From JBHGBM01 sp041946965 (GTDB lineage Bacteria > Acidobacteriota > Terriglobia > Bryobacterales > Bryobacteraceae), in the NCBI GenBank assembly GCA_041946965.1, contig JBHGBM010000087.1:1-23685 (forward strand): 23,685 nucleotides of DNA, given 5' to 3'. Below, one piece after another: positions 7,047 to 13,707 of this stretch (the first letter of the stretch is position 1; the number at the start of each line of letters is the position of its first letter). The position numbers and the translations under genes are program-made. The notes under the pieces were generated by a model that was not told the origin of the DNA, made no database searches, and saw only the letters and a list, made by a program, of their open reading frames with translations.

Positions 7047-9177
7047 GGATGCCCAGCCGCCACGGGATCGACGGGTAGTCTTCCTTCGGCGCGCCGGGCG
7101 CCGCTCCCTGGATCAGAAACCGCATCCGCCCCGGCTTCACTTCGAGCTTCTGGTCATACCCGCTCCGCAGCAGCTCGCCGTGGGAAACGTCCCCGGTCCA
7201 GCGTTCCCCGGCGAACTGCAACTGCCCGGCGAAGGCGAACTCGCTTTCTTCCAGCTTCCAATCGCCCTCCAGGCGCGGCGCCGTGAGTAGCGAGAACGAA
7301 CGCACGCCTTCCACGTTGTTCTCCCCCAGCAGCACGTAGCGCGGTTCGCCTTCCACCTTGTAGACGTGGACCGCTTCGTGCAACCCGCTCCACACCAGCC
7401 GCGCCGCGCCCCAGCCGGCGGGGAAATCGCCCAGGGCCGTGGCAGTGACGTACAGATCGCGCTGGTTGCGGGTGTAGAACAGGTAGGCGCGCGTCTCGTC
7501 GCAGATCACCCAGAAATCGATCCACTTGCCGCTATCCTGTTTGGCGACGAGCGGGCGCGGCGCGCTCCAGGATTCCGGCGCGTCCATGTTCTGGGTCGTG
7601 GAATAGACCGGCTGGTAGTTGGAGTCGCGTGTCTGGAAGATGAGGTACCACTTCTTTTGCGGCTCGAAGTAGAACACCTGGGGCGCGGCGGCGTAGCCTG
7701 TGAATTTCAACTGGAACCGCCGCGCATCCCGCAGCTCCTCGAGGTTGGCGGCGGCGGCATAACCCAGCGTGTACTCGCCCTGCCCGCGCGCGGTGTAGAA
7801 CAGCCGCCACTTGCCGCCGGCGTACACGATGCTCGGGTCTTTCACGGCGGTCTCGTCGAACGTCCCGGCAGGTCCCGGCAGAAACAGCGGCGGCGGGGCG
7901 TACCAGCGTTTGGCCAGCTCCGCCAGGTAGCGCTCGAGGTTGGTGTATCCGCCCGATGCCGCGGCCGCGCCGTCGGAGGCGTCGCCCGGGTCGAGCCCCA
8001 TGGCGGATTCCCACCAGTCCGGCATGCCGTCGCCATCGCCGTCCTGGGGCGCGGGCGTGGAGACGTAATCCGGCCAGCCGCCCACCTCGTTCTGCGAATC
8101 GATCAGCCGCCCGCCGCCCTCGAGCAGGTGCGCCGCCAGCCGCGCATCCACCGGGTCGCGGTAGGGAACGCTGGCTCCCGCCTGCGCCGCCACCCGCCGG
8201 AAGGCTTCGGTGGGGTGTTCGGTTTCCACCGGCGCACCCTCGAACGGCGCCTCGGAAATCCGCACCGGCCGGTCCGTCATGCGGCGGTTGTCGGCGGTGA
8301 GGTCCGCGCGCTGCTCCATTATGTTGCCGTCCAGGTAAAACTCGGTCACACCGGGGTTCTCGGCGCTGATCGCGATGGGCGCCCGGCTGGCGCGGCTGTC
8401 CGGGCCGGGCTTCAGGTAGTTGGCGACGTAATTCACCCGGATGTTGCCGTCCACCATGCCGGTGCAGTAACTGCCCCAGTTGTACATCACGTTGTTGCGG
8501 AGGTCGAAGGTGGGCCAGGGCGGCTCGCCGTAGTTGTCGCCCAGCCGCGGGTTGCGGCCGCTGTTGTGGATCCAGAGATTGTGGTGCAGCGAGACCCCGC
8601 CGGTGGCGCGCGCCAGCGACCCGTACCCGTGCGCCCCTTTTGCGTGCCCGCTGTGCCACAGGCTCTCGCCGATGAAGCACCACTGCACGGTGACGTCGCG
8701 GATGTCCCCGCTGGGCGAAAGCGCCTCGTCCACCGACCAGCTTGCGGAGCAGTGGTCCAGGATCACGTTCCGCGCGCCGTCGCCGATCCAGATGGAATCG
8801 GCCTCGGTCCGGGATTCGTCGCCCAGCCGGCTGCGCAGAAAACGCACGATCACGTCGTGCGTGACGATGTTCAGCGGGTAATCGCGCAGGCAGATGCCCC
8901 CGCCCGGCGCGGTCTGGCCGGCGATCGTGAGATACGGTTCCCGCACGTTCAGGTCGGATCTCAGCGCGATGGCGCCGCTCACCCGGAACACTACGGTCCG
9001 CGGCCCCCTGGCCAGGCACGCCGCGCGCAGGCTGCCGGGGCCGGAGTCGTTCAGGTTGGTCACCGGCAGCACCTGGCCTCCGCGCCCCCCCCCGGGGTCA
9101 GGGCCCCGAAACCCTCCGCGCCCGGAAAGGCGGGCAGCGCCGCAAGCAGCAACAAGGGGATCACGGCGCCACTTCAT
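7033..9177 (-). CDS. Secreted pectate lyase (PL1) fused to GH62 alpha-L-arabinofuranosidase, with frame break near the N-terminus
   Basis: This is a multidomain secreted enzyme for plant cell-wall polysaccharide. In the 715-codon open frame, residues about 35-340 are a pectate-lyase beta helix: VLPVTNLNDSGPGSLRAA, LDHCSASWSVDEALS, HHNLWIHNSGRNPRLGD. A calcium-binding spacer, DGDGDGMPDWWESAMGLDPG, starts near residue 380. Residues 426-715 match GH62: VKDPSIVY (base D448), AAPQVFYFEPQKKWYLIFQ, WIDFWVICD (D555), LHEAVHVYKV (acid E602), DVSHGELLRSGYDQ and PWRLGILT. The first about 30 residues of this frame are not a signal peptide. In another frame from a GTG at 9164 one reads IPLLLLAALPAFPGAEGFG then LTPGG, the true family N-terminus. 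The frames meet at nine C at 9085-9093. One more G, or two fewer, on the coding strand would join them. So the native gene probably starts at 9164 and is either mis-sequenced, slipped or broken. Confidence 0.88.
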   Translation of the reverse strand: MKWRRDPLVAACGAARLSGRGGFRGPDPGGGRGGQVLPVTNLNDSGPGSLRAACLARGPRTVVFRVSGAIALRSDLNVREPYLTIAGQTAPGGGICLRDYPLNIVTHDVIVRFLRSRLGDESRTEADSIWIGDGARNVILDHCSASWSVDEALSPSGDIRDVTVQWCFIGESLWHSGHAKGAHGYGSLARATGGVSLHHNLWIHNSGRNPRLGDNYGEPPWPTFDLRNNVMYNWGSYCTGMVDGNIRVNYVANYLKPGPDSRASRAPIAISAENPGVTEFYLDGNIMEQRADLTADNRRMTDRPVRISEAPFEGAPVETEHPTEAFRRVAAQAGASVPYRDPVDARLAAHLLEGGGRLIDSQNEVGGWPDYVSTPAPQDGDGDGMPDWWESAMGLDPGDASDGAAAASGGYTNLERYLAELAKRWYAPPPLFLPGPAGTFDETAVKDPSIVYAGGKWRLFYTARGQGEYTLGYAAAANLEELRDARRFQLKFTGYAAAPQVFYFEPQKKWYLIFQTRDSNYQPVYSTTQNMDAPESWSAPRPLVAKQDSGKWIDFWVICDETRAYLFYTRNQRDLYVTATALGDFPAGWGAARLVWSGLHEAVHVYKVEGEPRYVLLGENNVEGVRSFSLLTAPRLEGDWKLEESEFAFAGQLQFAGERWTGDVSHGELLRSGYDQKLEVKPGRMRFLIQGAAPGAPKEDYPSIPWRLGILTGP
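9085..9093. repeat. C9 homopolymer at a frame junction
   Basis: Nine consecutive C on the plus strand (nine G on the coding strand) mark the place where the signal-peptide frame and the PL1/GH62 frame of the minus-strand enzyme should join. Ten G gives LTPGGGRGG, seven gives LTPGGRGG; nine gives neither. Confidence 0.85.
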
Positions 9178-9222
9178 CACGCCCGCGGCCAGGTTGTCAA
9201 CGCGCTACAGTGAAGGTGGCGC

Positions 9223-9444
9223 ATGCCCAAGAAGCCCTTCATGGTCATGGTGGGCGAGTACACCTCGCTGGCCTTCCTGCTTCCCACCGCGACCTTCGTC
9301 GGTTACCTGATCGGCTACCTGCTGGACAAACTCTTCGGCACGCACTTTCTGTACATCCCGTTTCTGATCCTGGGGATCGCCTCGGGCTTCGTGCAACTGA
9401 TCCGGCAACTGATGCGGGACACACGCGACGATGACGGATCCTGA
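9223..9444 (+). CDS. atpZ: AtpZ/AtpI-family F0 accessory membrane protein
   Basis: This 73-residue protein has two membrane helices: SLAFLLPTATFVGYLIGYLLD (with a G-x3-G face) and YIPFLILGIASGFVQLIRQL, then a short acidic tail. This is the size and pattern of the ATPase gene1 family found at the head of F0 operons, where it helps c-ring assembly or ion supply. The start ATG at 9223 follows AAGGTGG. Only 42 bases separate it from the divergent pectate lyase start, so the atp promoter must lie there or overlap that gene. The 3' end overlaps atpI by 14 bases. Confidence 0.88.
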   Translation: MPKKPFMVMVGEYTSLAFLLPTATFVGYLIGYLLDKLFGTHFLYIPFLILGIASGFVQLIRQLMRDTRDDDGS

Positions 9445-9835
9445 GTTCTTCGACCGCGCCACGCGCCGCATCGAGCGGTGGATCACCGCCTTCGCTGTGG
9501 CGGGCGCCGCCGTCGCGTTCCTCTGGCGCGGATGGCCGGCGGCCGGCGGGTTCGCCCTGGGCGCCGCCATCTCCTGGCTCAATTACCGCTGGATGAAACG
9601 GCTGGTGGACTCGCTCGGAGGAGGTCCCAGCCGCTCCCGGGCGCGTGTGGCGGTCCTGTTCGGCCTGCGCTATCTGATTCTGGCATTAGGGGTTTATGCT
9701 ATATTGAGGTTTTTGGCGATGAGTCTGCCGGCGCTGTTCGCGGGCATCTTTGTGGCCGTAGCCGCGGTGCTGGCCGAGATTGTGTTCGAGTTGCTGCATG
9801 CACGAAACGGAACTGTGGATCACCCGGATTTTTAA
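9431..9835 (+). CDS. atpI: ATP synthase protein I (AtpI)
   Basis: This 134-residue protein has a soluble N-terminus (MTDPEFFDRATRRIERW) and four hydrophobic segments: ITAFAVAGAAVAFLWRG, GGFALGAAISWLNYRWM, ARVAVLFGLRYLILALGVYAIL and ALFAGIFVAVAAVLAEIVFELL. The GAAISWLNYRWMKRLV stretch is characteristic of the ATP-synt_I family, a chaperone for assembly of the c ring. It overlaps atpZ at its 5' end (14 bases) and atpB at its 3' end (38 bases), so expression is coupled. It is not a structural subunit. Confidence 0.9.
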   Translation: MTDPEFFDRATRRIERWITAFAVAGAAVAFLWRGWPAAGGFALGAAISWLNYRWMKRLVDSLGGGPSRSRARVAVLFGLRYLILALGVYAILRFLAMSLPALFAGIFVAVAAVLAEIVFELLHARNGTVDHPDF

Positions 9836-10529
9836 CGATCACCTCGCAGACTTGGGCAACGCCGTCCTCACCGCCGTGGGCAAGCACGCCGAAACGCGGC
9901 CCTGGGCGAATTTCATCACCATGCAACTGGTGGTGGCGCTGCTCATCATGGTGTTGTTCGCGCTGCTGCGCCCGCGCCTTTCCATGGACCGCCCGGGCAA
10001 GCTCCAGCACATCCTGGAAGCGGTGCACGGCTTCCTGCGCGGCGAATCCGAGGACCAGATCGGGCACGGCGCCAGACATTACCTCGGGTACTTCTTCACG
10101 CTTTTCATTTTCATCCTCACGGCCAACCTGCTGGGCATCGTGCCCGGCTTCGAGTCGCCCACCATGGTGCCGCAGGTGCCGCTGGGCTGCGCGCTGGCCA
10201 CCTTCGCTTACTACAATTTCGTGGGACTGCGGGAGCAGGGCGTTTTCAGCTACCTGAAACACTTTGCCGGACCCATGCCGCTGCTGGCCCCGCTGATGGT
10301 GCCCATCGAGCTCATCAGCCATTCGGCGCGGCCGCTCTCGCTCACCATCCGTCTGTTCGCCAACATGTACGCGGGCGAGCAGGTGACGCTGGTGTTTCTC
10401 AGCCTGACTTATTTCCTGGTGCCGGCGCTGTTCATGGGTCTGCACGTCTTCGTATCGTTCTTGCAGGCCTATATCTTCACGCTGCTGACGATGATGTACG
10501 TCGCCGGAGCGGTGGCGCACGAGCACTAA
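9798..10529 (+). CDS. atpB: F0F1 ATP synthase subunit a
   Basis: This 243-residue protein forms the ion half-channels beside the c ring. The key signature is SLTIRLFANMYAGE, with the essential stator Arg at residue 185 (R210 in E. coli). The last helix, FVSFLQAYIFTLLTMMYV, carries Q223 at the position of the conserved Q252. Earlier helices are MQLVVALLIMVLFALLRPR and YFFTLFIFILTANLLGIVPG, the second being a family hallmark. I chose the ATG at 9798; a TTG at 9780 would add MCSSCC-like residues with no family counterpart. The N-terminus is short, as in many non-proteobacterial a subunits. It overlaps atpI by 38 bases and is followed by 90 bases of spacer before atpE. Confidence 0.97.
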   Translation: MHETELWITRIFNDHLADLGNAVLTAVGKHAETRPWANFITMQLVVALLIMVLFALLRPRLSMDRPGKLQHILEAVHGFLRGESEDQIGHGARHYLGYFFTLFIFILTANLLGIVPGFESPTMVPQVPLGCALATFAYYNFVGLREQGVFSYLKHFAGPMPLLAPLMVPIELISHSARPLSLTIRLFANMYAGEQVTLVFLSLTYFLVPALFMGLHVFVSFLQAYIFTLLTMMYVAGAVAHEH

Positions 10530-10607
10530 TACCGGCTTAATGCCGCCCGGCAGCGTGAGCCCGGCTGCAAGAGGATGACGGGAACCACCCACTGCGGGCG
10601 ATCCTGG

Positions 10608-10613
10608 AAGGAG
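10608..10613 (+). promoter_or_regulatory. Strong Shine-Dalgarno of atpE
   Basis: AAGGAG sits six bases before the ATG at 10620. It decides against an upstream in-frame start at 10575. A strong site fits the need for many more c subunits than a subunits from one transcript. Confidence 0.8.
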
Positions 10614-10619
10614 AGAAGT

Positions 10620-10916
10620 ATGAAGACAAAGCTGATGTTGCTGGCGCTCGTGCTGTTCGTGTTCGCCAGTCCGATTTTCGCCCAGACTCCCGCCGGCGGA
10701 GTGAACTGGGTGGCGATCACCTCGGGTTTCTCGATGGCCATCGCCTCCGCGGTATGCGGCATGGCGCAGGCCAAGGCCGTGGCGGCCGCGGCCGAAGGCA
10801 TGGCGCGCAATCCGGGCGCCGCGGCGGCGATCCGTTTCGCCCTGCTGCTGGGCCTCGTGCTCATCGAGTCCCTGGCGCTCTACACGCTCGTCATCATTTT
10901 CGTGAAAGTGGTCTAG
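10620..10916 (+). CDS. atpE: F0F1 ATP synthase subunit c
   Basis: This 98-residue protein builds the rotor ring. Residues 1-21 (LMLLALVLFVFASPIFAQ) look like a cleavable signal peptide, an addition absent from E. coli AtpE. The hairpin follows: helix 1 is VNWVAITSGFSMAIASAVCG, the polar loop is ARNP (63-65), and helix 2 is FALLLGLVLIESLALYTLVI. The ion-binding carboxylate is E83. Aligned without gaps from the RNP loop to the Na+-type c subunit of Ilyobacter, Q50, E83, S84 and Y88 match Q32, E65, S66 and Y70, while T67 is replaced by Leu. So the coupling ion could be Na+ or H+. The gene ends the F0 cluster and is followed by a stem-loop. Confidence 0.97.
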   Translation: MKTKLMLLALVLFVFASPIFAQTPAGGVNWVAITSGFSMAIASAVCGMAQAKAVAAAAEGMARNPGAAAAIRFALLLGLVLIESLALYTLVIIFVKVV

Positions 10917-10924
10917 TCGGCCGA

Positions 10925-10957
10925 CCCGGCGGCGGCGCCCACGGCGCCGCCGCCGGG
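10925..10957 (+). terminator. Perfect 15-bp GC stem-loop after atpE
   Basis: The arms 10925-10939 (CCCGGCGGCGGCGCC) and 10943-10957 are perfectly complementary around a CAC loop. The hairpin starts eight bases after the atpE stop. There is no U tract, so it may act as a termination aid or an RNA 3'-end stabiliser rather than a classic intrinsic terminator. Confidence 0.65.
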
Positions 10958-10986
10958 CTGTGTTATCCTGCACGTTTCAAGAAGTC

Positions 10987-11262
10987 ATGCCGTCAATGGG
11001 GCGCAGAAGTGTCTTTGGCTGTCTGATCCTCGGCTTTGTGCTGCTTGTACTCAGCCTGTATCTTTACAGTCCATGGCACATCCACACGCCGTACAAGGCG
11101 TGCAGCTTCTCCAACCTGGAGCACGGAGGCGCCGTCGAGTCCTGCGCCCAGCCGATATTGGCGCGGCCGGCGCTCCTGTTGTGGCGCACTCCGGAGGAAG
11201 TCCCTGCCCGGCTGCTGGCTTCGGCCCTGCTCCCCTCCTTCGGCCGCGCTCCTCCCGCGTAG
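10987..11262 (+). CDS. Hypothetical small membrane protein
   Basis: I do not recognise this 91-residue protein from the ATG at 10987; another ATG lies four codons later and a GTG at 10960 would lengthen it. It has one hydrophobic helix near the N-terminus (SVFGCLILGFVLLVLSLYLY). An outside segment follows (SPWHIHTPYKACSFSNLEHG) with two Cys 15 residues apart that could form a disulfide. The C-terminus is Ala/Leu/Pro-rich and ends in SFGRAPPA. Codon use has high third-position GC like the neighbours, which supports it, but several overlapping frames are also open here. It sits alone between the atp stem-loop and the metal efflux operon. Confidence 0.5.
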   Translation: MPSMGRRSVFGCLILGFVLLVLSLYLYSPWHIHTPYKACSFSNLEHGGAVESCAQPILARPALLLWRTPEEVPARLLASALLPSFGRAPPA

Positions 11263-11313
11263 TCCCTCGCTCCGCCTGAAACGAAATAACGATCAAGTGT
11301 TCGGAAGGAATCT

Positions 11314-12555
11314 ATGCGGCTGTGGTTGGGCGTCCTCGTCCTGTTTGCCGGCGCGATCCGCGCCGAAACCCTAACGGTGGAGCAGGCCGTCGCCGAGGCG
11401 GTGGAGAAGAACGTGGGCCTGCTCGCCGAGCGGGCCAATATCGCCGTGGCGGAGGCACGCATCGTCACCGCGCGCCTGCGCCCGAACCCCGTGTTCACCG
11501 CCGGCGGCAATCATCTGGACCTGCTGGGCACCAGGTTCAACGACGTGAACGGCGGCGGCCCCTCGGAGCTCACCGTGAGCTCGGAATTCACCGTCGAGCG
11601 GGGCGGCAAGCGCCGCGCGCGCACGGAAGAAGCGCAAGCCGCGCGCTCGGTGGCGGAGCTGCGTTTCCAGGATGCCGTGCGGACGCTCACGCTCGAAGTG
11701 CAAAACGCCTTCGTCGATGTCCTGCTGGCCAAGAGCACTGTGGCACTGGCCCGGGAAAATTTCGACTCGGCCGCCAAAATCGTCGACGTGAACGCCGCCC
11801 GCGTCAAGGCCGGCGAGATCGCCGAACTGGAACTGATCCGCTCGCGCCTGGCGGCCTTGCAGTCGGAAAACGCCCTGCGGGTGGCCGAGATGAAGGTGCG
11901 CACCTCGCTCGCCCGGCTGCAAACCGTGATGGGCCGCGCGAAACCCTCGGCGACGTTCGACGTAGCCGGGGAACTGCGCCGCGACCGCGTCATCCCCACC
12001 CTCGAGGAGATCCAGCGGCTCGCCTCCGGGCAGCGGCCGGACCTCAACGCGCTGCGCCGCGATGTCGCCCGCGCCGCCGCCGAGAAGCGTTTACAGGTGG
12101 CGCGCTCGAAGCCGGATCTGACCCTTGGCGCGGACTACATCCGCCAGCAGGTGAACGCCAAGGCCAACTCGCTGAGTTTCGAAATCGGCATCGCGCTGCC
12201 GCTGTTCGATCGCAACCAGGGTGAAATCGCGCGCGCCGCCGTCGAGGAGCGCCAGGCCGAGTTGCGGGTGCGGGCGCTTCAGGCCGCCATCGCCGGGGAA
12301 GCCGAGACGGCGTGGCGGCAACTGGCCACCGCCCGCGACCTGCTCGATTCCATCGAGAGCCGCATGCTCCAGCAGGCGCGCGACGTGCGCGAGATTACCC
12401 AGTTCTCCTATCGCCGCCAGGAGGCCACGCTGCTGGAAATGCTGGATGCCCAGCGCGCGTTTAACGAAACCATGCAGGCCTACAACGAGGCCCGCGCCGA
12501 ATATGCCCGCAGCCTGTACCTTGTGGACTCCATCGCAGGAAGGACAAACCCATGA
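11314..12555 (+). CDS. CzcC/CusC-like TolC family outer-membrane channel
   Basis: This 413-residue protein has a signal peptide (LWLGVLVLFAGAIRAE). The first TolC repeat begins LTVEQAVAEAVEKNVGLLAE and contains RLRPNPVFTAGGNHLDLLG. A VSSEFTVERGGKRRARTEEA segment, typical of the heavy-metal (CzcC) branch, follows. The second repeat has LSFEIGIALPLFDRNQGEIARA and FSYRRQEATLLEMLDAQRA. The start ATG is preceded by GGAAGGA. The last codons overlap the adaptor gene by ATGA. Known role: the outer-membrane exit duct for metal ions gathered by the adaptor and RND pump. It is distinct from the TolC protein of the first operon in this window. Confidence 0.94.
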   Translation: MRLWLGVLVLFAGAIRAETLTVEQAVAEAVEKNVGLLAERANIAVAEARIVTARLRPNPVFTAGGNHLDLLGTRFNDVNGGGPSELTVSSEFTVERGGKRRARTEEAQAARSVAELRFQDAVRTLTLEVQNAFVDVLLAKSTVALARENFDSAAKIVDVNAARVKAGEIAELELIRSRLAALQSENALRVAEMKVRTSLARLQTVMGRAKPSATFDVAGELRRDRVIPTLEEIQRLASGQRPDLNALRRDVARAAAEKRLQVARSKPDLTLGADYIRQQVNAKANSLSFEIGIALPLFDRNQGEIARAAVEERQAELRVRALQAAIAGEAETAWRQLATARDLLDSIESRMLQQARDVREITQFSYRRQEATLLEMLDAQRAFNETMQAYNEARAEYARSLYLVDSIAGRTNP

Positions 12556-13706
12556 AGAAGTCTCTGCTTGCCCTGTCTTGCGCCGCCCTGCTGCTGGGCG
12601 GCTGCCGCGCGGCGAGGACCAATGCCGCCGCGCCTTCCGCCGAACCGGCGCCCGCCCCGGGCGGCGAAATCGTGCTGGGGGCGGACTCGCCCCAGCTCAA
12701 ACGCATCCACACCGAGCCGGCCGTGATGGTGGAATACGCCGCCGAGGAAGTGGTGGCCCCCGGCCGCGTGGAAGTGAACCCGAACCGCGTCTCGCGCGTG
12801 CTGGCGCCCATTGCCGGGCACGTGCGGCAGGTGCTCGCCGGGCTCGGCGACGCCGTGAGCGAGGGGCAGGTTCTCGCGGTGCTTGAAAGCGCCGAGGCCG
12901 GCGCCGCCTACGCCGCTCAAACGCAGGCGCAGGCCGAGTTTCGCCAGGCCCGCAGCGCGCTGGCGAAGGCGGAAAAGGACCTGGCCCGCGTGCGCGACCT
13001 CCATGAGCACCGCGCCGGCGCCCTGAAGGACGTGGTGGCCGCGGAGAACGAGGTCGCGCAGTCCCAGGCGGCCCTCGAACAGGCCGAAGCCGGGCTCCAA
13101 AGCGCGCGCTTCCGCATTGAGGGCCTGGGCCTGAACCCTGAAACTCCCACCCGCGAAGTCGCCGTGCGCGCTCCGATTTCGGGCAAGGTGCTGGAGATCG
13201 CCGTGGCTCCCGGCGAGTACCGCAACGACGCCAACGCCCCGCTGATGACCGTCGCCGACCTGAGCACCGTGTGGATCGCCTCCGAAGTGCCCGAGAACTA
13301 CATCCGCCTGATCACTCCCGGCGAGCACATCCGGATCGACCTGGCCGCCTATCCCGGGGAGGTGTTCCACGGGCGCGTGCGCCGTATCGCCGACACCGTC
13401 GATCCCCAAACCCGCGCGGTGAAGGTGCATGCCGAGCTGGATAACCGCGCCGGGCGTTTTCGTCCGGAGATGTTCGGACGGATCCGCCACTCCCACGGCA
13501 CGCGCCAGGCGCCCGCCGTCCCGGCCAACGCCGTGTTGCAGACCGGCGGCAGCCCCACCGTTTTCGTGGAGCGCGCCCCTGGCCGGTTCGCGCCCGTGGC
13601 CGTGGTCACCGGGGAATCGCGGGGCGGCATGGTGCCCATCCTCTCGGGCTTAAACGCCGGCGCGCGGGTGGTGGTGGACGGCGCCATCCTGCTGGGGGGC
13701 CGCTGA
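12552..13706 (+). CDS. CzcB/CusB-like periplasmic adaptor lipoprotein
   Basis: This 384-residue adaptor has a lipoprotein signal (LLALSCAALLLGGC, Cys18). The beta-barrel entry ADSPQLKRIHTEPAVMVEYA is typical of metal-efflux adaptors. A lipoyl half (VLAGLGDAVSEGQVLAVLESAEAG) comes next, then a long helical hairpin and the second half (VRAPISGKVLEIAVAPGEYRN). The barrel and membrane-proximal part follow, with DLSTVWIASEVPENYIRLITPGE. The mature N-terminus has no His- or Met-rich metal-binding stretch, so the metal is not revealed. It overlaps the channel gene (ATGA) and its stop lies one base before the pump start. Confidence 0.94.
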   Translation: MKKSLLALSCAALLLGGCRAARTNAAAPSAEPAPAPGGEIVLGADSPQLKRIHTEPAVMVEYAAEEVVAPGRVEVNPNRVSRVLAPIAGHVRQVLAGLGDAVSEGQVLAVLESAEAGAAYAAQTQAQAEFRQARSALAKAEKDLARVRDLHEHRAGALKDVVAAENEVAQSQAALEQAEAGLQSARFRIEGLGLNPETPTREVAVRAPISGKVLEIAVAPGEYRNDANAPLMTVADLSTVWIASEVPENYIRLITPGEHIRIDLAAYPGEVFHGRVRRIADTVDPQTRAVKVHAELDNRAGRFRPEMFGRIRHSHGTRQAPAVPANAVLQTGGSPTVFVERAPGRFAPVAVVTGESRGGMVPILSGLNAGARVVVDGAILLGGR

Positions 13707-13707
13707 C

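Noticed and set aside
7366..9213. A 615-codon plus-strand open frame opposite the pectate lyase gene
   Set aside because: Composition is typical of an antisense shadow (His, Arg, Val, Gly) and no motif is present; PL1 and GH62 motifs are on the minus strand.
10530..10619. A possible hairpin between atpB and atpE
   Set aside because: The related segments (GCCCGGCAGC and GCCCGGCTGC) are direct rather than inverted copies, and no stable stem could be drawn with confidence.
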